Assembly (NCBI RefSeq): GCF_030811715.1 | Contig: NZ_JAUSRH010000015.1 | Span: 1-64,000, forward strand | Direction: 5' to 3' | From: Sinomonas atrocyanea | GTDB taxonomy: Bacteria; Actinomycetota; Actinomycetes; Actinomycetales; Micrococcaceae | DNA length: 64,000 nt | In this document: in pieces, positions 15,454-22,925 of the stretch | Layout: the number at the start of each line of letters is the position of its first letter | How positions within the stretch are numbered: position 1 is the first letter of the stretch | Notes under the pieces: generated by a model | Databases searched by the model: none | Told to the model about the DNA's origin: nothing | Seen by the model: only the letters and a program-made list of their open reading frames with translations | Translations under genes and position numbers: made by a program

Positions 15454-16367
15454 GCGCTCACCTTCCTCGTCTCGGCGTTGGTCAATCGGCCGACTAGTTC
15501 CTGCGCAACTCGATGGAGGTCTTCAGCTACTCCCCCGGCTGATCGCGGACCGGCGATCGCCGCTGCGGCTCCTCGCACCACCTCATACCACTTGGGTCCG
15601 TCCTTGACGCTCTTCTCGAGCTCGTGGGCAAGCATGCCCCGCTCACGCATCGCGGTGGCAGTTGCTTCAGCAAAGCGGACGCTGGAATCGAACAAGACCT
15701 CCCCCGTACCGAAGGCCTCCGCGATCTTCTCTCGTGCATCGCGTCGGACCGCAGTGGCACCCGTGGTGGTGGCAGTCAAGACGACCCCCAGCAGGTCAAG
15801 TTCCGGATTCACGTCAGTGACCGTGTCCAACCTCTCAGCAACGCTAACCAGTCCCTCTCGGCTGGCTTTGTCTGTATGGGTGGGCACCAGCGCCCAGGCT
15901 GCGGCCCCCAGAGCGGCGATTTGGAGGGACTCGTTGCCCGGAGGGCAGTCAATCAAGATGATCTCGAAGTCTCGTGCGATCGGCGAGAGGCCCTTCGCAA
16001 GAGACAGCTTGGCTCCGCTCGCGTCCTTCTGTCCCTGTGCGAAAAGGCCAGCGGCAGCTGCATCGAGGTGAGCACCTCCAGGGACGACGAAGAGGTTCTC
16101 TCGTTCCGTTCGGCGCGGCACGATCGCTGATCCGAACATGAGCGCAGCTGCCAGCTCCCTCCCCTGATCGTCTGTAGGGGTCCTCGCATACCCGAGGTCG
16201 ATGCCGAGATTGCCCTGCGGGTCCATGTCCACCACGAGCACGCGGTAGCCGCTGGCGGCAAGGAGTCCCCCAACGTTCGATGTGAGTGTCGTCTTCAGCA
16301 CTCCGCCCTTGCCGTTGATGAAGGCGATCGTCCTGTCCAGAGCTGGTCGATCGATGGCGTGTTCCAT
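15450..16367 (-). CDS. parA: ParA partition ATPase
   Basis: 305 aa. Deviant Walker A FINGKGGVLKTTLTSNVGG at about residues 16-34, Walker A' VLVVDMDPQGNLGIDLG at about 43-59, and Walker B IILIDCPPG at about 135-143. There is no N-terminal HTH, so it is a type Ib ParA; DNA specificity must come from the partner gene downstream. It moves plasmid copies over the nucleoid through ATP-dependent DNA binding. The gene faces leftward from the 850-bp repeat region, which likely holds both its promoter and the centromere. Confidence 0.92.
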   Translation of the reverse strand: MEHAIDRPALDRTIAFINGKGGVLKTTLTSNVGGLLAASGYRVLVVDMDPQGNLGIDLGYARTPTDDQGRELAAALMFGSAIVPRRTERENLFVVPGGAHLDAAAAGLFAQGQKDASGAKLSLAKGLSPIARDFEIILIDCPPGNESLQIAALGAAAWALVPTHTDKASREGLVSVAERLDTVTDVNPELDLLGVVLTATTTGATAVRRDAREKIAEAFGTGEVLFDSSVRFAEATATAMRERGMLAHELEKSVKDGPKWYEVVRGAAAAIAGPRSAGGVAEDLHRVAQELVGRLTNAETRKVSA

Positions 16368-16499
16368 GCGATGCCTTCTTTACTGTCAAAGCACCTATTG
16401 GTGCTGTTGGTGCCATTGCCGTCTTTGCTCCCAGCCTATCCAGTGCGGGCATTAAAGTTAGTGAGGTCATAGCCCGTGTCGCCCTCAATGCCCCTATGG

Positions 16500-16577
16500 C
16501 CCTCGTTGCCGTCACTACAGGCACCGCCCTCGTTGCCGTCACTACAGGCACCGCCCTCGTTGCCGTCACTACAGGCA
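16500..16577. repeat. Three tandem 27-bp direct repeats
   Basis: Unit CCCTCGTTGCCGTCACTACA followed by GGCACCG: 16500-16526, 16527-16553 and 16554-16577 (the third lacks the last 3 bases). Because 27 is a multiple of 3, they read through in frame and create an artificial Val-Ala-Thr-rich open frame. Confidence 0.9.
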
Positions 16578-16628
16578 TTACAGTCAAAGACTGCACACGC
16601 AGCTCAGCGCGGGGCAGACGTAGCAACA

Positions 16629-16753
16629 GGATTACTTGCTTTACAGGTAATGCCTCCCGCGACGTTCCCGCGCCCCTGGCCGGGGTTGTCGACGCGGGGA
16701 AACCCATGAGTCCGCCGGCCAAATCCGGATTACTTGCTTTACAGGTAATGCCT
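16629..16753. repeat. Identical 27-bp repeat pair with internal palindrome
   Basis: GGATTACTTGCTTTACAGGT followed by AATGCCT occurs at 16629-16655 and 16727-16753. Each holds the imperfect palindrome ATTAC(T)TG-N-CAGGTAAT. Spacing is 98 bp start to start. Confidence 0.9.
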
Positions 16754-17099
16754 GGCGTCATACGTCTCCCTGCTGCCTCTCGAGGCGCGTCAGTAGCGCA
16801 GCATGAGGATGAAGCACGGATTACTGTCAAAGCCAGTTTTTCCAACCTCATCCATGCGGCTCGTGCTTCAGCGAGGCTGGCGCGATTCGCTGTCAATGAC
16901 AGTAGAACCTTGGACGGGCTGCCGAGGCTCTCGCCGACTCGCTTGAAGAAGAGTGGACCTGCTCGCAGAGCCGCAACCACTGTCTTTACCAGTATTGCTG
17001 GCAATCAGGGAGCGCGAACCCGAGGGATGTGAGAGAAGGTATTGCGATCATTGAGGGTGATGCCGGCATTGCCAGTATTACTCCCCGGCGGCTAAAACC

Positions 17100-17126
17100 A
17101 GTATTACAGGCATTGCCAGTAATACT
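17100..17126. repeat. 27-bp palindrome in the partition/origin region
   Basis: AGTATTAC-A-GGCATTGCC-A-GTAATACT is symmetric apart from the centre and two matched positions. Related half-sites occur at 16989-17007 and 17065-17082. A likely protein-binding site for Rep or the partition protein. Confidence 0.75.
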
Positions 17127-17218
17127 CGTGAGCCAGTCGTTGAGAAGGAACCCGCTGTAATGGTGGCCGCATGCTCAAGGGGGAGCGCCCCTCTCACACC
17201 AGCCTCGGTTGCGGGTTC

Positions 17219-19090
17219 TCAAGCTGCGTTCCAGAGGGCTGGTATGGAGGTGTCGTCGGGGGGCATCCAGTATTCGTCGCGTTCGGGGTCGTGGATGTCT
17301 GTCTCGGTGGGGTTGTCGGCGGGGTTGTGGCGGTCGAGGTAGGCGTGCCAGGCGGCGCGTTGGAGGCGGTGGAGGGTGATCTGGGCGGCGACGTCCTGGT
17401 CGACGCCGAGCCGGCGGGCGAGGCGGGGGAGGCTTGTCGTGTGGGTGATGTGCCAGCGCTGGCCTGTGTCGCGGTGGATCATGCCGTAGCCGGCCATCTC
17501 GGCGAGGACGTTCTCGGCGGTCGTGCGGGAGATGCGGGCGTGCCGGACGATATCGGCCGTGGTGGGGGAGTCCTTGGCGCGTTCTATCGCCTCATAGGCC
17601 AGGGCTGCGGCATCGCCGAGCTTGCGGAAGACCGGCCTGATGCCGAAGATCTTCCCCTTGCGCCAGGTGAGCTGTCGGGCGAGCTCCTGGTGCTGTTCTG
17701 GGAGGGCGATGAGGTAGACGTCGGCGTGCTTGTGCCGGGCCTGGGCGATCCTGGTCACGATCCCGTCGGACAGTGCGGCGAGGCGGGGGAGGAGGCGGGC
17801 AATCGTCCCGTGGTGCTTGCCCAGTGCGGTGGCAAAGGTCCGGCAGCCGACATCCAGCACGTCCGTCTCCATGGCCCTCATGTATCCGAGGAGTGCTCGC
17901 AGCAGGAACCGCAGGCTGAGGCCTTCACGCCCCAGAGCAGCGAACCGATCATCGAGCACTGAGTAGAGGACGTTCTCGAGATCGTTCACCAGCTGGTGAA
18001 CTGAAGCAGCCGATGCTCCCCCCCCGGTGGGTTGAGTGGGGCTTGTGTCGGATTTACGGGTACTCGTTCTTCCGACGCCATCGGTGGTTCTCTGCAGGGC
18101 CTTGGTCCATTCCCGGTCCAGGAGCTTCTCGAGCTGGCGGGGGGACTGGTACAGGGCCGCGAGGCCGGGGAACTGGCCGGTGAGCTCGCTGCGGACCTGC
18201 TCCAGGGTCCACCCGCAGGCGGCCAGGTGCGTCAGGACGGCCATGCGGGCCTCGGAGGCGCTGGGGTAGCGGGCGGTGTCATAGAGGCCGGTGACGGCGG
18301 TCGCGCGCAGGGGGGACTGCCACCCGCCCCGCGGTGCCGCCGCGGCCTCCGCTTGGTCGCCGCAGGCCGCGTCCTTCCGCGGGCCCTGATTGCCGAGGGC
18401 AGCGCGGCGGCCGGCCTGCTCGCGGCCGCGGCGCAGCTCCGGGGCCAGGGCCCGGCGGAGGGCCGCGAGCTGCGCAGTCCCGTTGCGGCGGCGCAGGATG
18501 TCGTAGGCAGCGCTCAGCGGGGTCACCAGCTCCTGGTGGCCCCCGCGCTTGTGCAGGGTCCCGGGGACGCGGATGCAGCCGGTGCTCGGGTTCTGGTGCG
18601 GGCTCGGGTCCAAGCTGGGGGCCAGCCGGGCCAGGGCGTCGACGAGCTCCCGCGCCTGCGGGCCGGGCAGCCGCTCCTCGAGCGGCACGTACAGGTGCCG
18701 GCCGCCGCTGGGGGAGACGTCGTGGACGTACCGCAGCCCGCACCCGGTCAGCAGGGCGCCCAGGCGCTCGGCGTCGCCGTCGACGACCGACTGGGCTGCC
18801 TTGGAGGTATCCAGGTCCAGGCACAGGGTCGCCACGGAACCATCCGCGCCGTGCACCAGGACCGCTGCAGGGGTCCTCGGCAGCGCTGCCGAGATCGGCA
18901 CGGGGGAGCCGGGGTACTGGAACTTTCCCCGGATCCAGCGGCCTGCCCGGAACGCAGGCTGGCCAGCGATCAGCGGCGCCAGGGCCCAGGCATCCCTCGG
19001 TGGAACGGGGCCCGAGGGGACGGCGGGGACGACACGCCCATCACGGGCTGCAGGCAGGGGAGGTGACAGAACGGCAGCGTGGGCTACCAT
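17219..19090 (-). CDS. rep: Plasmid replication initiator with primase-polymerase-like domain
   Basis: 623 aa from the ATG at 19090 (MVAHAAVLSPP), with GGAAGGAG 11 bases upstream; a TTG at 19120 is the alternative. The N-terminal 250 residues look like an archaeo-eukaryotic primase/primpol: CLDLDTSKAAQSVVDGDA (DxD metal site), SPSGGRHLYVPLEERL (SxGxxH) and CIRVPGTLHKRGGHQE. The C-terminal half has winged-helix-like segments (TTADIVRHARISRTTAENVLAEMAGYGMI). Actinobacterial plasmid Rep proteins often carry such a domain. It lies next to the repeat region, which may be its origin. The stop at 17219 abuts the end of the repeats. Confidence 0.8.
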   Translation of the reverse strand: MVAHAAVLSPPLPAARDGRVVPAVPSGPVPPRDAWALAPLIAGQPAFRAGRWIRGKFQYPGSPVPISAALPRTPAAVLVHGADGSVATLCLDLDTSKAAQSVVDGDAERLGALLTGCGLRYVHDVSPSGGRHLYVPLEERLPGPQARELVDALARLAPSLDPSPHQNPSTGCIRVPGTLHKRGGHQELVTPLSAAYDILRRRNGTAQLAALRRALAPELRRGREQAGRRAALGNQGPRKDAACGDQAEAAAAPRGGWQSPLRATAVTGLYDTARYPSASEARMAVLTHLAACGWTLEQVRSELTGQFPGLAALYQSPRQLEKLLDREWTKALQRTTDGVGRTSTRKSDTSPTQPTGGGASAASVHQLVNDLENVLYSVLDDRFAALGREGLSLRFLLRALLGYMRAMETDVLDVGCRTFATALGKHHGTIARLLPRLAALSDGIVTRIAQARHKHADVYLIALPEQHQELARQLTWRKGKIFGIRPVFRKLGDAAALAYEAIERAKDSPTTADIVRHARISRTTAENVLAEMAGYGMIHRDTGQRWHITHTTSLPRLARRLGVDQDVAAQITLHRLQRAAWHAYLDRHNPADNPTETDIHDPERDEYWMPPDDTSIPALWNAA

Positions 19091-19196
19091 AAGAGGGCAG
19101 ACTCCTTCCGGGGTATGCAAAGGGACCCACCCGCAAGGGAGGGTTTCGGATCCATCACCGGGTCGCCGGCAAGCAAAGCGGTGATGGGAGACTTTT

Positions 19197-19222
19197 GAGG
19201 GCCCGCTGTTCAGCGGGCCCTC
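19197..19222. terminator. Hairpin terminator
   Basis: Perfect 12-bp inverted repeat GAGGGCCCGCTG (19197-19208) and complement (19211-19222) with a 2-base centre. On the minus strand it is followed by CAAAAG-type sequence and on the plus strand by AGTCGTTT. It lies directly downstream of the ribbon-helix-helix gene. Confidence 0.8.
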
Positions 19223-19228
19223 AGTCGT

Positions 19229-19435
19229 TTAAGACGCCCGGGCGATAGGCAGTGCCTCCTGCGCCGAGCTGATCGAATCGAGATCAGCGGACTTTAGGTA
19301 GTCGTGAACGATGTCGACGATGACTTGGCCCCGGTCGCCGCCACGGATGGCAACCAGATGGTCAAGGGCCCTCATGTCATCGACAGGGAAACGGACAGTA
19401 GTCGCCTTGCGGTCGCCTCGATGTGGCTGCGGCAT
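19229..19435 (-). CDS. CopG-like ribbon-helix-helix regulator
   Basis: 68 aa from the ATG at 19435 (MPQPHRGD), strong ribosome binding site GGAGGAGAAGCTC. RHH pattern: beta strand KATTVRFPVDD, then helices MRALDHLVAI and GQVIVDIVHDYLKSA. Proteins of this type repress rep genes or toxin-antitoxin operons. It lies just upstream of rep in the same direction, and an 11-bp palindrome sits 40 bases before its start, so it is probably an autoregulated copy-number or rep regulator (inference). Confidence 0.75.
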   Translation of the reverse strand: MPQPHRGDRKATTVRFPVDDMRALDHLVAIRGGDRGQVIVDIVHDYLKSADLDSISSAQEALPIARAS

Positions 19436-19474
19436 GAGCTTCTCCTCCTTCAGTCCTTGTCCCTCATCAAACAT

Positions 19475-19506
19475 GAATCAGGTTCCGAACTAGCTGAACC
19501 TGATTC
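19475..19506. promoter_or_regulatory. Palindromic operator candidate upstream of the RHH gene
   Basis: Perfect 11-bp inverted repeat GAATCAGGTTC (19475-19485) and complement (19496-19506) with a 10-base spacer, about 40 bases before the RHH start. A typical site for a tetrameric ribbon-helix-helix autoregulator. Confidence 0.6.
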
Positions 19507-19630
19507 GGCGTGTCGCGCGGCCTCTTCTAACATGTGGCCGTGTCGTGCGCTCATGGACAAGAGCGCACGTTGCTCCCCTGTTCATCAGACAGGCCCCGAC
19601 TGACGCCGGGCGGCACCTTCGGTTCCAGTC

Positions 19631-19649
19631 ACTGAATCACTGTTTCAGT
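19631..19649. promoter_or_regulatory. 19-bp palindromic operator, upstream copy
   Basis: ACTGAATCACTGTTTCAGT, symmetric around a central C. It matches 17 of 19 bases with ACTGGAACACTGTTTCAGT at 22320-22338 at the far end of the same gene cassette. It is probably bound by the cassette's XRE regulator. Confidence 0.65.
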
Positions 19650-19761
19650 AGCCTACCCGATGATCGGAGGCCTGTTGAGGGAAGTCCGGGCTGCGACTTG
19701 CGGCACGGCACAGAGAGCCCTCGCTGATACAGTGATCCACCGGTACGTGGGAGGTTCGCTA

Positions 19762-20247
19762 ATGACTGCTCCGGTCCAAGAGCTCCGGCCGGAGTCACCG
19801 GCAGAGATTGTCGCTGCCCTCGGTCTGGAACCGAGCTCGACGTTGCAGGACATTGCTTCGCGCGTGGCTGGAATCTACGGCAAGCGGCTGATCTTCGAAG
19901 GCCTCAAGGAGGAGGGCTGGGGGAGCCTCACGGCGCTTTGGGTGGATCAGGCCGACCAGGGACTCATCTTCTACCGACAGAGGGACCCGCAGGTGTATCG
20001 GGCCCACTGCATCTTCCACGAGTTCGGTCACATCCTCCTCGGCCACTATTGGTGCAGCGCCGGCCAGCACATGGGGATGAATCTGTGGGGAGACGACCCG
20101 GTATATGCCCGCACCCTTGAGGTTCTGGGGGACGCGGCCAGGACGAACGAGGTAGAGAAAGCGGCTGAGGACATCGCCTTCCTCTTGGGGCGGATCCTTC
20201 ACAGGCCTGATTCCGAGACGGCCCGTTTCAGCGCGGTGTTCGGATGA
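19762..20247 (+). CDS. ImmA/IrrE-family metallopeptidase
   Basis: 161 aa from the ATG at 19762 behind GGGAGGTTCGCTA. Zinc-peptidase motif H86-E87-F-G-H90 in CIFHEFGHILLGH. ImmA-type enzymes cleave a cognate XRE repressor in response to a signal. Here an XRE-type gene closes the same operon (21848-22270), so a derepression switch is likely. The stop overlaps the next start by 4 bases (ATGA). Confidence 0.88.
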   Translation: MTAPVQELRPESPAEIVAALGLEPSSTLQDIASRVAGIYGKRLIFEGLKEEGWGSLTALWVDQADQGLIFYRQRDPQVYRAHCIFHEFGHILLGHYWCSAGQHMGMNLWGDDPVYARTLEVLGDAARTNEVEKAAEDIAFLLGRILHRPDSETARFSAVFG

Positions 20248-21236
20248 TCCAGCTGGCATGGACAGTCTTTCCGATTCTTCTGGGCCTCGTTCTGCTCCTC
20301 CGCATCGGCGCTCTGGTCCAGGAACGCCGGATGCCGAGTCCAGCCCTGGTCTCGGCCCTGCTTGGCTTTGCGGCTCTGTTCACGGTGGGGTTTGCCGTCC
20401 CTGAGAGCGTGGTGGACTCGTGGCTGGGCGGGACGAACCTGCTGCACCTGGTCCGCAATCTGCTCTTTCTGAGCTCGATGTGGTTCCTTCGTCGGGCAAT
20501 CTGCCTCGTCCTGGATCGTCCGAGCGGGAGGAGCGACCCCGTCCCGCTTCTGCTTCAGATGCTCGCGATGGCAGTGTTCTTCGCAGCCTCGCCTCGGGGC
20601 GCGACGACCCGCTGGTTCATCCCGGAATACGTTCATGAACCCGGCATCTGGGCATACGCCAACGTCTACATGGCTGCAGTCCTGTGGCTTGCGGTGGACA
20701 TCATCCGACTCGTTCGGAGAGCCAGCCGGCCAGCGCGGTGGTTCTGGTGGTTCTCGGCCGGCGGTGTGCTGATCTCAGCGGCCTCCGTGGTCGAACTCGT
20801 CTACATGTCCGTCGTGCCCAGGCTCGGGCGCGACTCCAGTCTTGCGCAGAGCCTCTACCCGTGGTTCACCCCGCTTCTCTATTCGGGGATCGCGGCCATC
20901 GTCCTTGGGCTGTGCATCCCCCCGGTGATCACCTTGGCGAGGCGGACTGAACTTCCGCTTCGGCTGGTGAACGCCCGGGCGAGTGTCGCCTGTGCTCCAC
21001 TGACGGGTTGCCGCCATTCCACTGCACGGGCGCTCGTGAGCGGCTTCTTGGCTGCCGATCCCCGTGGAGAGGTATACGACACCATGATCCAGCTCAGGGA
21101 CGGCACCATGATTCCCGAAGTCTCACTGACCGCGCCACAGCTCGCGCTGCTCGCGGACTTGGAGCAACGCTTCCCGTATGACCAGATGGCGATCGCCATC
21201 CCGAACGAAGTAAGGCCTGATGAAGCACGCCCGTAG
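20244..21236 (+). CDS. Multi-pass membrane protein (MAB_1171c/DUF6545-like)
   Basis: 330 aa with about six to seven hydrophobic segments in the first 235 residues (starting LAWTVFPILLGLVLLLRIG). A soluble C-terminal domain of about 95 residues follows (LRLVNARASVACAP to RPDEARP). This layout, next to ImmA and XRE genes, matches the MAB_1171c-like/DUF6545 proteins of actinobacteria, whose activity is unknown. The C-terminal domain may sense or signal. It is translationally coupled to ImmA and overlaps the next gene by 17 bases. Confidence 0.7.
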   Translation: MIQLAWTVFPILLGLVLLLRIGALVQERRMPSPALVSALLGFAALFTVGFAVPESVVDSWLGGTNLLHLVRNLLFLSSMWFLRRAICLVLDRPSGRSDPVPLLLQMLAMAVFFAASPRGATTRWFIPEYVHEPGIWAYANVYMAAVLWLAVDIIRLVRRASRPARWFWWFSAGGVLISAASVVELVYMSVVPRLGRDSSLAQSLYPWFTPLLYSGIAAIVLGLCIPPVITLARRTELPLRLVNARASVACAPLTGCRHSTARALVSGFLAADPRGEVYDTMIQLRDGTMIPEVSLTAPQLALLADLEQRFPYDQMAIAIPNEVRPDEARP

Positions 21237-21804
21237 TGTGGCCCGGTTCTGCACCGAGGTGTTCCAGCCCCCTGCCGTGGTGAGCTTCCTGCTCATCGTC
21301 GCCGGCATCCGCAGCTCGACGGGATCTCTTGGGATCTGGTGCGGTGTGATCGCTGCACTCTTCATGTGCTTGATGCCGTGGCTGGCCGTGGTCCTGCTGG
21401 CAAGGAGAGGCCGACTCAGTGATCACCATGTGGGAGACAAGCGGCAGCGCCTTCCGGTTCTGCTGGCCACGCTCGGCTCGACAGTCTTGGGCTCCGTGAT
21501 CCTCGTGGCAATGGGGGCCCCGGCCCTGGTCTTCGCCGTCCTGGTGTCCTTCGTCGCAGGGATGGTCTTCATGATGGCGGTAAGCCCATTCTGGAAGGTC
21601 TCGGGGCACGCTACTGCGTTGAGCGGGGCGGTCGCAGTGCTCATCCTCATCTTCGGCCCAGGCTTCTTCTGGCTGCTCGCCCTCCCGCCCCTCATCGGGT
21701 GGTCTCGGGTGCATCTCGGGGACCACAGCGTCAATCAGGTGTTCGCCGGGACGATCGCGGGCCCTTTGGTGATCGGGTCGGTTCTGGAGTTGATGACGCT
21801 ATGA
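21220..21804 (+). CDS. PAP2-like membrane phosphatase
   Basis: 194 aa, five to six membrane segments. The PAP2 active-site motifs are present in reduced form: KVSGHATALSGA (SGH) and GWSRVHLGDHSVNQVFAG (R-x4-5-H-x3-Q). The family removes phosphate from membrane lipids or lipid carriers. It overlaps the upstream membrane gene by 17 bases. Together with that gene it forms the membrane half of the ImmA/XRE cassette. Confidence 0.75.
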   Translation: MKHARSVARFCTEVFQPPAVVSFLLIVAGIRSSTGSLGIWCGVIAALFMCLMPWLAVVLLARRGRLSDHHVGDKRQRLPVLLATLGSTVLGSVILVAMGAPALVFAVLVSFVAGMVFMMAVSPFWKVSGHATALSGAVAVLILIFGPGFFWLLALPPLIGWSRVHLGDHSVNQVFAGTIAGPLVIGSVLELMTL

Positions 21805-21847
21805 CCACGGGGAAGACCCAGAAGCCAAAGATGGCAGGAGAGGGCCT

Positions 21848-22270
21848 TTGAACAGCCAGCCGCTCACTGATCGGGAGGTCCTGGCCTCCAAGTTGAAGCT
21901 TCTCCTCGACCTCGAGGAGCAGCGGAGTGGGGGCGCCCTGCTGTTCCCCCGGATAGAGAAGGCGATGGCCGAACGGGGCGTGCGTCTCACGCGCGTCCGG
22001 TGGTACCGGCTCCGGACAGGCTCCCCGGACAACAAGTGGGACCCTCACCTCCTCGAGTCCCTGGCCGATTTCTTCGGCGTTCCTGCGAGGTACCTGCTCG
22101 AGCGGGAGGCACAGCTTCCACCGGACCTGCAAGCCAAGGTGGAGCTGCTGGTGGCCATGAGAGCTGCGGAAGTCCAGGGGGTGGCTGCACGGATCGTCGG
22201 AGAGGTGTCCCCTGAGGCCCTCACTGAACTCGCCCGCCTCTTGGACAAGCACCGGAGACCCGGCACCTGA
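21848..22270 (+). CDS. XRE-like helix-turn-helix regulator
   Basis: 140 aa with a TTG start at 21848 behind GGAGAGGGCC. A HTH region lies at about 33-80 (RIEKAMAERGVRLTRVRWYRLRTG, then LESLADFFGVPARYLL), followed by a helical C-terminus (KVELLVAMRAAEVQGVAARI). This form is typical of repressors paired with ImmA/IrrE peptidases. It is the likely binder of the 19-bp palindromes at both ends of the cassette and the likely ImmA substrate. The ending AVE..LTELARLLDKHRR is free for cleavage control (inference). Confidence 0.75.
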   Translation: MNSQPLTDREVLASKLKLLLDLEEQRSGGALLFPRIEKAMAERGVRLTRVRWYRLRTGSPDNKWDPHLLESLADFFGVPARYLLEREAQLPPDLQAKVELLVAMRAAEVQGVAARIVGEVSPEALTELARLLDKHRRPGT

Positions 22271-22301
22271 CTGTCCCGCAGCAGCGTTGTGACAGGGCTG
22301 T

Positions 22302-22356
22302 AAACCTCGGATAGGCTCTACTGGAACACTGTTTCAGTAGAGCCTATCCGAGGTTT
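22302..22356. promoter_or_regulatory. 55-bp near-perfect palindrome containing the second 19-bp operator
   Basis: Arms of 27 bases (22302-22328 and 22330-22356) around a central C differ at one pair only. The core ACTGGAACACTGTTTCAGT (22320-22338) matches the operator at 19631-19649, and the outer arms carry AAACCTCGGATAGGCTCT. It lies between convergent genes and could also be a bidirectional terminator. Confidence 0.8.
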
Positions 22357-22421
22357 GGGATCAGATGCCGACGACCACAACGAAGAGGGTGGCCGATTCC
22401 GTCGCCGGCGGGGGGACCGAG

Positions 22422-22766
22422 TCAGTCGCGGCCGAGCAGGTGCTGCATGAAGGCCCTGTTCCGGCCCTGCAGAACCTGCTCGTCGAGGATGTAGACGGGC
22501 CCACGGCGGCTGCCATCTGCCTCGGCGAGGCGGAGGAGGCCCTCCCGCCTGAGGACTTGGACATGCTGGTACACCTGCCGGTAGTCCACATCCAGGCGCG
22601 CTGCCGATTCAACCGTTGTCGACCCCTCCGGATGGAGGGCCAAGTCCCTGATGACCTCCGCGCGCAAGCTGTTGACCTGGAACACGCTCATGGCCGCCCT
22701 GGCGTCTTCAGACGGGGCGATGGAAGGCGTATAGCGGCGCGGCACAGGTTCATTCTCTCCCACCAT
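22422..22766 (-). CDS. Winged-helix transcriptional regulator
   Basis: 114 aa from the ATG at 22766 (MVGENEPVPRRY), GAGGG upstream. The ArsR-like winged helix covers about 30-100: FQVNSLRAEVIRDLALHPEGSTTVESAARLDVDYRQVYQHVQVLRREGLL, in fragments, with a wing at EADGSRRGPVYILDE. It faces away from the conjugation operon across an AT-rich gap holding palindromes at 22809-22840, so it is the prime candidate to control transfer genes and itself. Confidence 0.75.
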   Translation of the reverse strand: MVGENEPVPRRYTPSIAPSEDARAAMSVFQVNSLRAEVIRDLALHPEGSTTVESAARLDVDYRQVYQHVQVLRREGLLRLAEADGSRRGPVYILDEQVLQGRNRAFMQHLLGRD

Positions 22767-22808
22767 CCCTCGCGGCGATTCCCACAAGCATCATCAAAAA
22801 ACGGATGC

Positions 22809-22840
22809 TAACATCATGTTAAAGATGATATTAGATCATC
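22809..22840. promoter_or_regulatory. Divergent promoter/operator of the conjugation operon
   Basis: Two palindromes, TAACATCATGTTA (22809-22821) and GATGAT-ATTAG-ATCATC (22824-22840), lie in a strikingly AT-rich 60-base stretch between the wHTH gene and the CHAP gene. They are likely binding sites for the divergently encoded regulator. Confidence 0.6.
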
Positions 22841-22925
22841 CTCGGCCAAGAGGACGTCGTCGACAGGAAGGCATCCATCGAACGCGGTGTTCCGCTTCGA
22901 CGACATCTCCGGGGGGGGGAGGGTG

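Larger units (their letters stand above)
16368..17218. repeat. Repeat-rich non-coding region: centromere and/or replication origin
   Basis: 850 bases without a credible gene between parA and rep, AT-richer than its surroundings. At least four repeat families are present. TTACTGTCAAAGC-type sites lie at 16380, 16820 and, as TTACAGTCAAAGAC, 16579. Three tandem 27-bp units lie at 16500-16577. Two identical 27-bp copies lie at 16629 and 16727. CCAGTATTnC/GGCA-type palindromes lie at 16989-17007, 17065-17082 and 17100-17126. Position and repeat content fit ParB/ParR binding sites and Rep iterons. Which is which cannot be told from sequence. Confidence 0.7.
19436..19761. other. Divergent intergenic region with three palindromes
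   Basis: 326 bases between the leftward RHH gene and the rightward ImmA operon. It holds the RHH operator candidate (19475-19506), an 8-bp-arm inverted repeat GTGCGCTC/GAGCGCAC (19545-19552 / 19561-19568) and the 19-bp operator (19631-19649). No gene seen. Confidence 0.6.

Noticed and set aside
15450-16367. Unusual Walker A (KGGVLKTT) in ParA as a loss of function
   Set aside because: The deviant Walker A consensus is KGGxxK(T/S), so Leu in place of Gly keeps both signature lysines and the motif is intact.
16500-16577. CRISPR array
   Set aside because: The repeats are directly abutting 27-bp units without spacers, and no cas genes are present.
15949-17004. 351-aa minus-strand open frame across parA start and the repeat region
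   Set aside because: Runs antisense-phase through the real parA frame and the non-coding repeats, and has no recognisable domain.
16496-17032. 178-aa plus-strand open frame beginning with Val-Ala-Val-Thr-Thr-Gly repeats
   Set aside because: It is created by the 27-bp tandem DNA repeats, whose length is a multiple of three. It has no ribosome binding site and overlaps the centromere/origin repeats.
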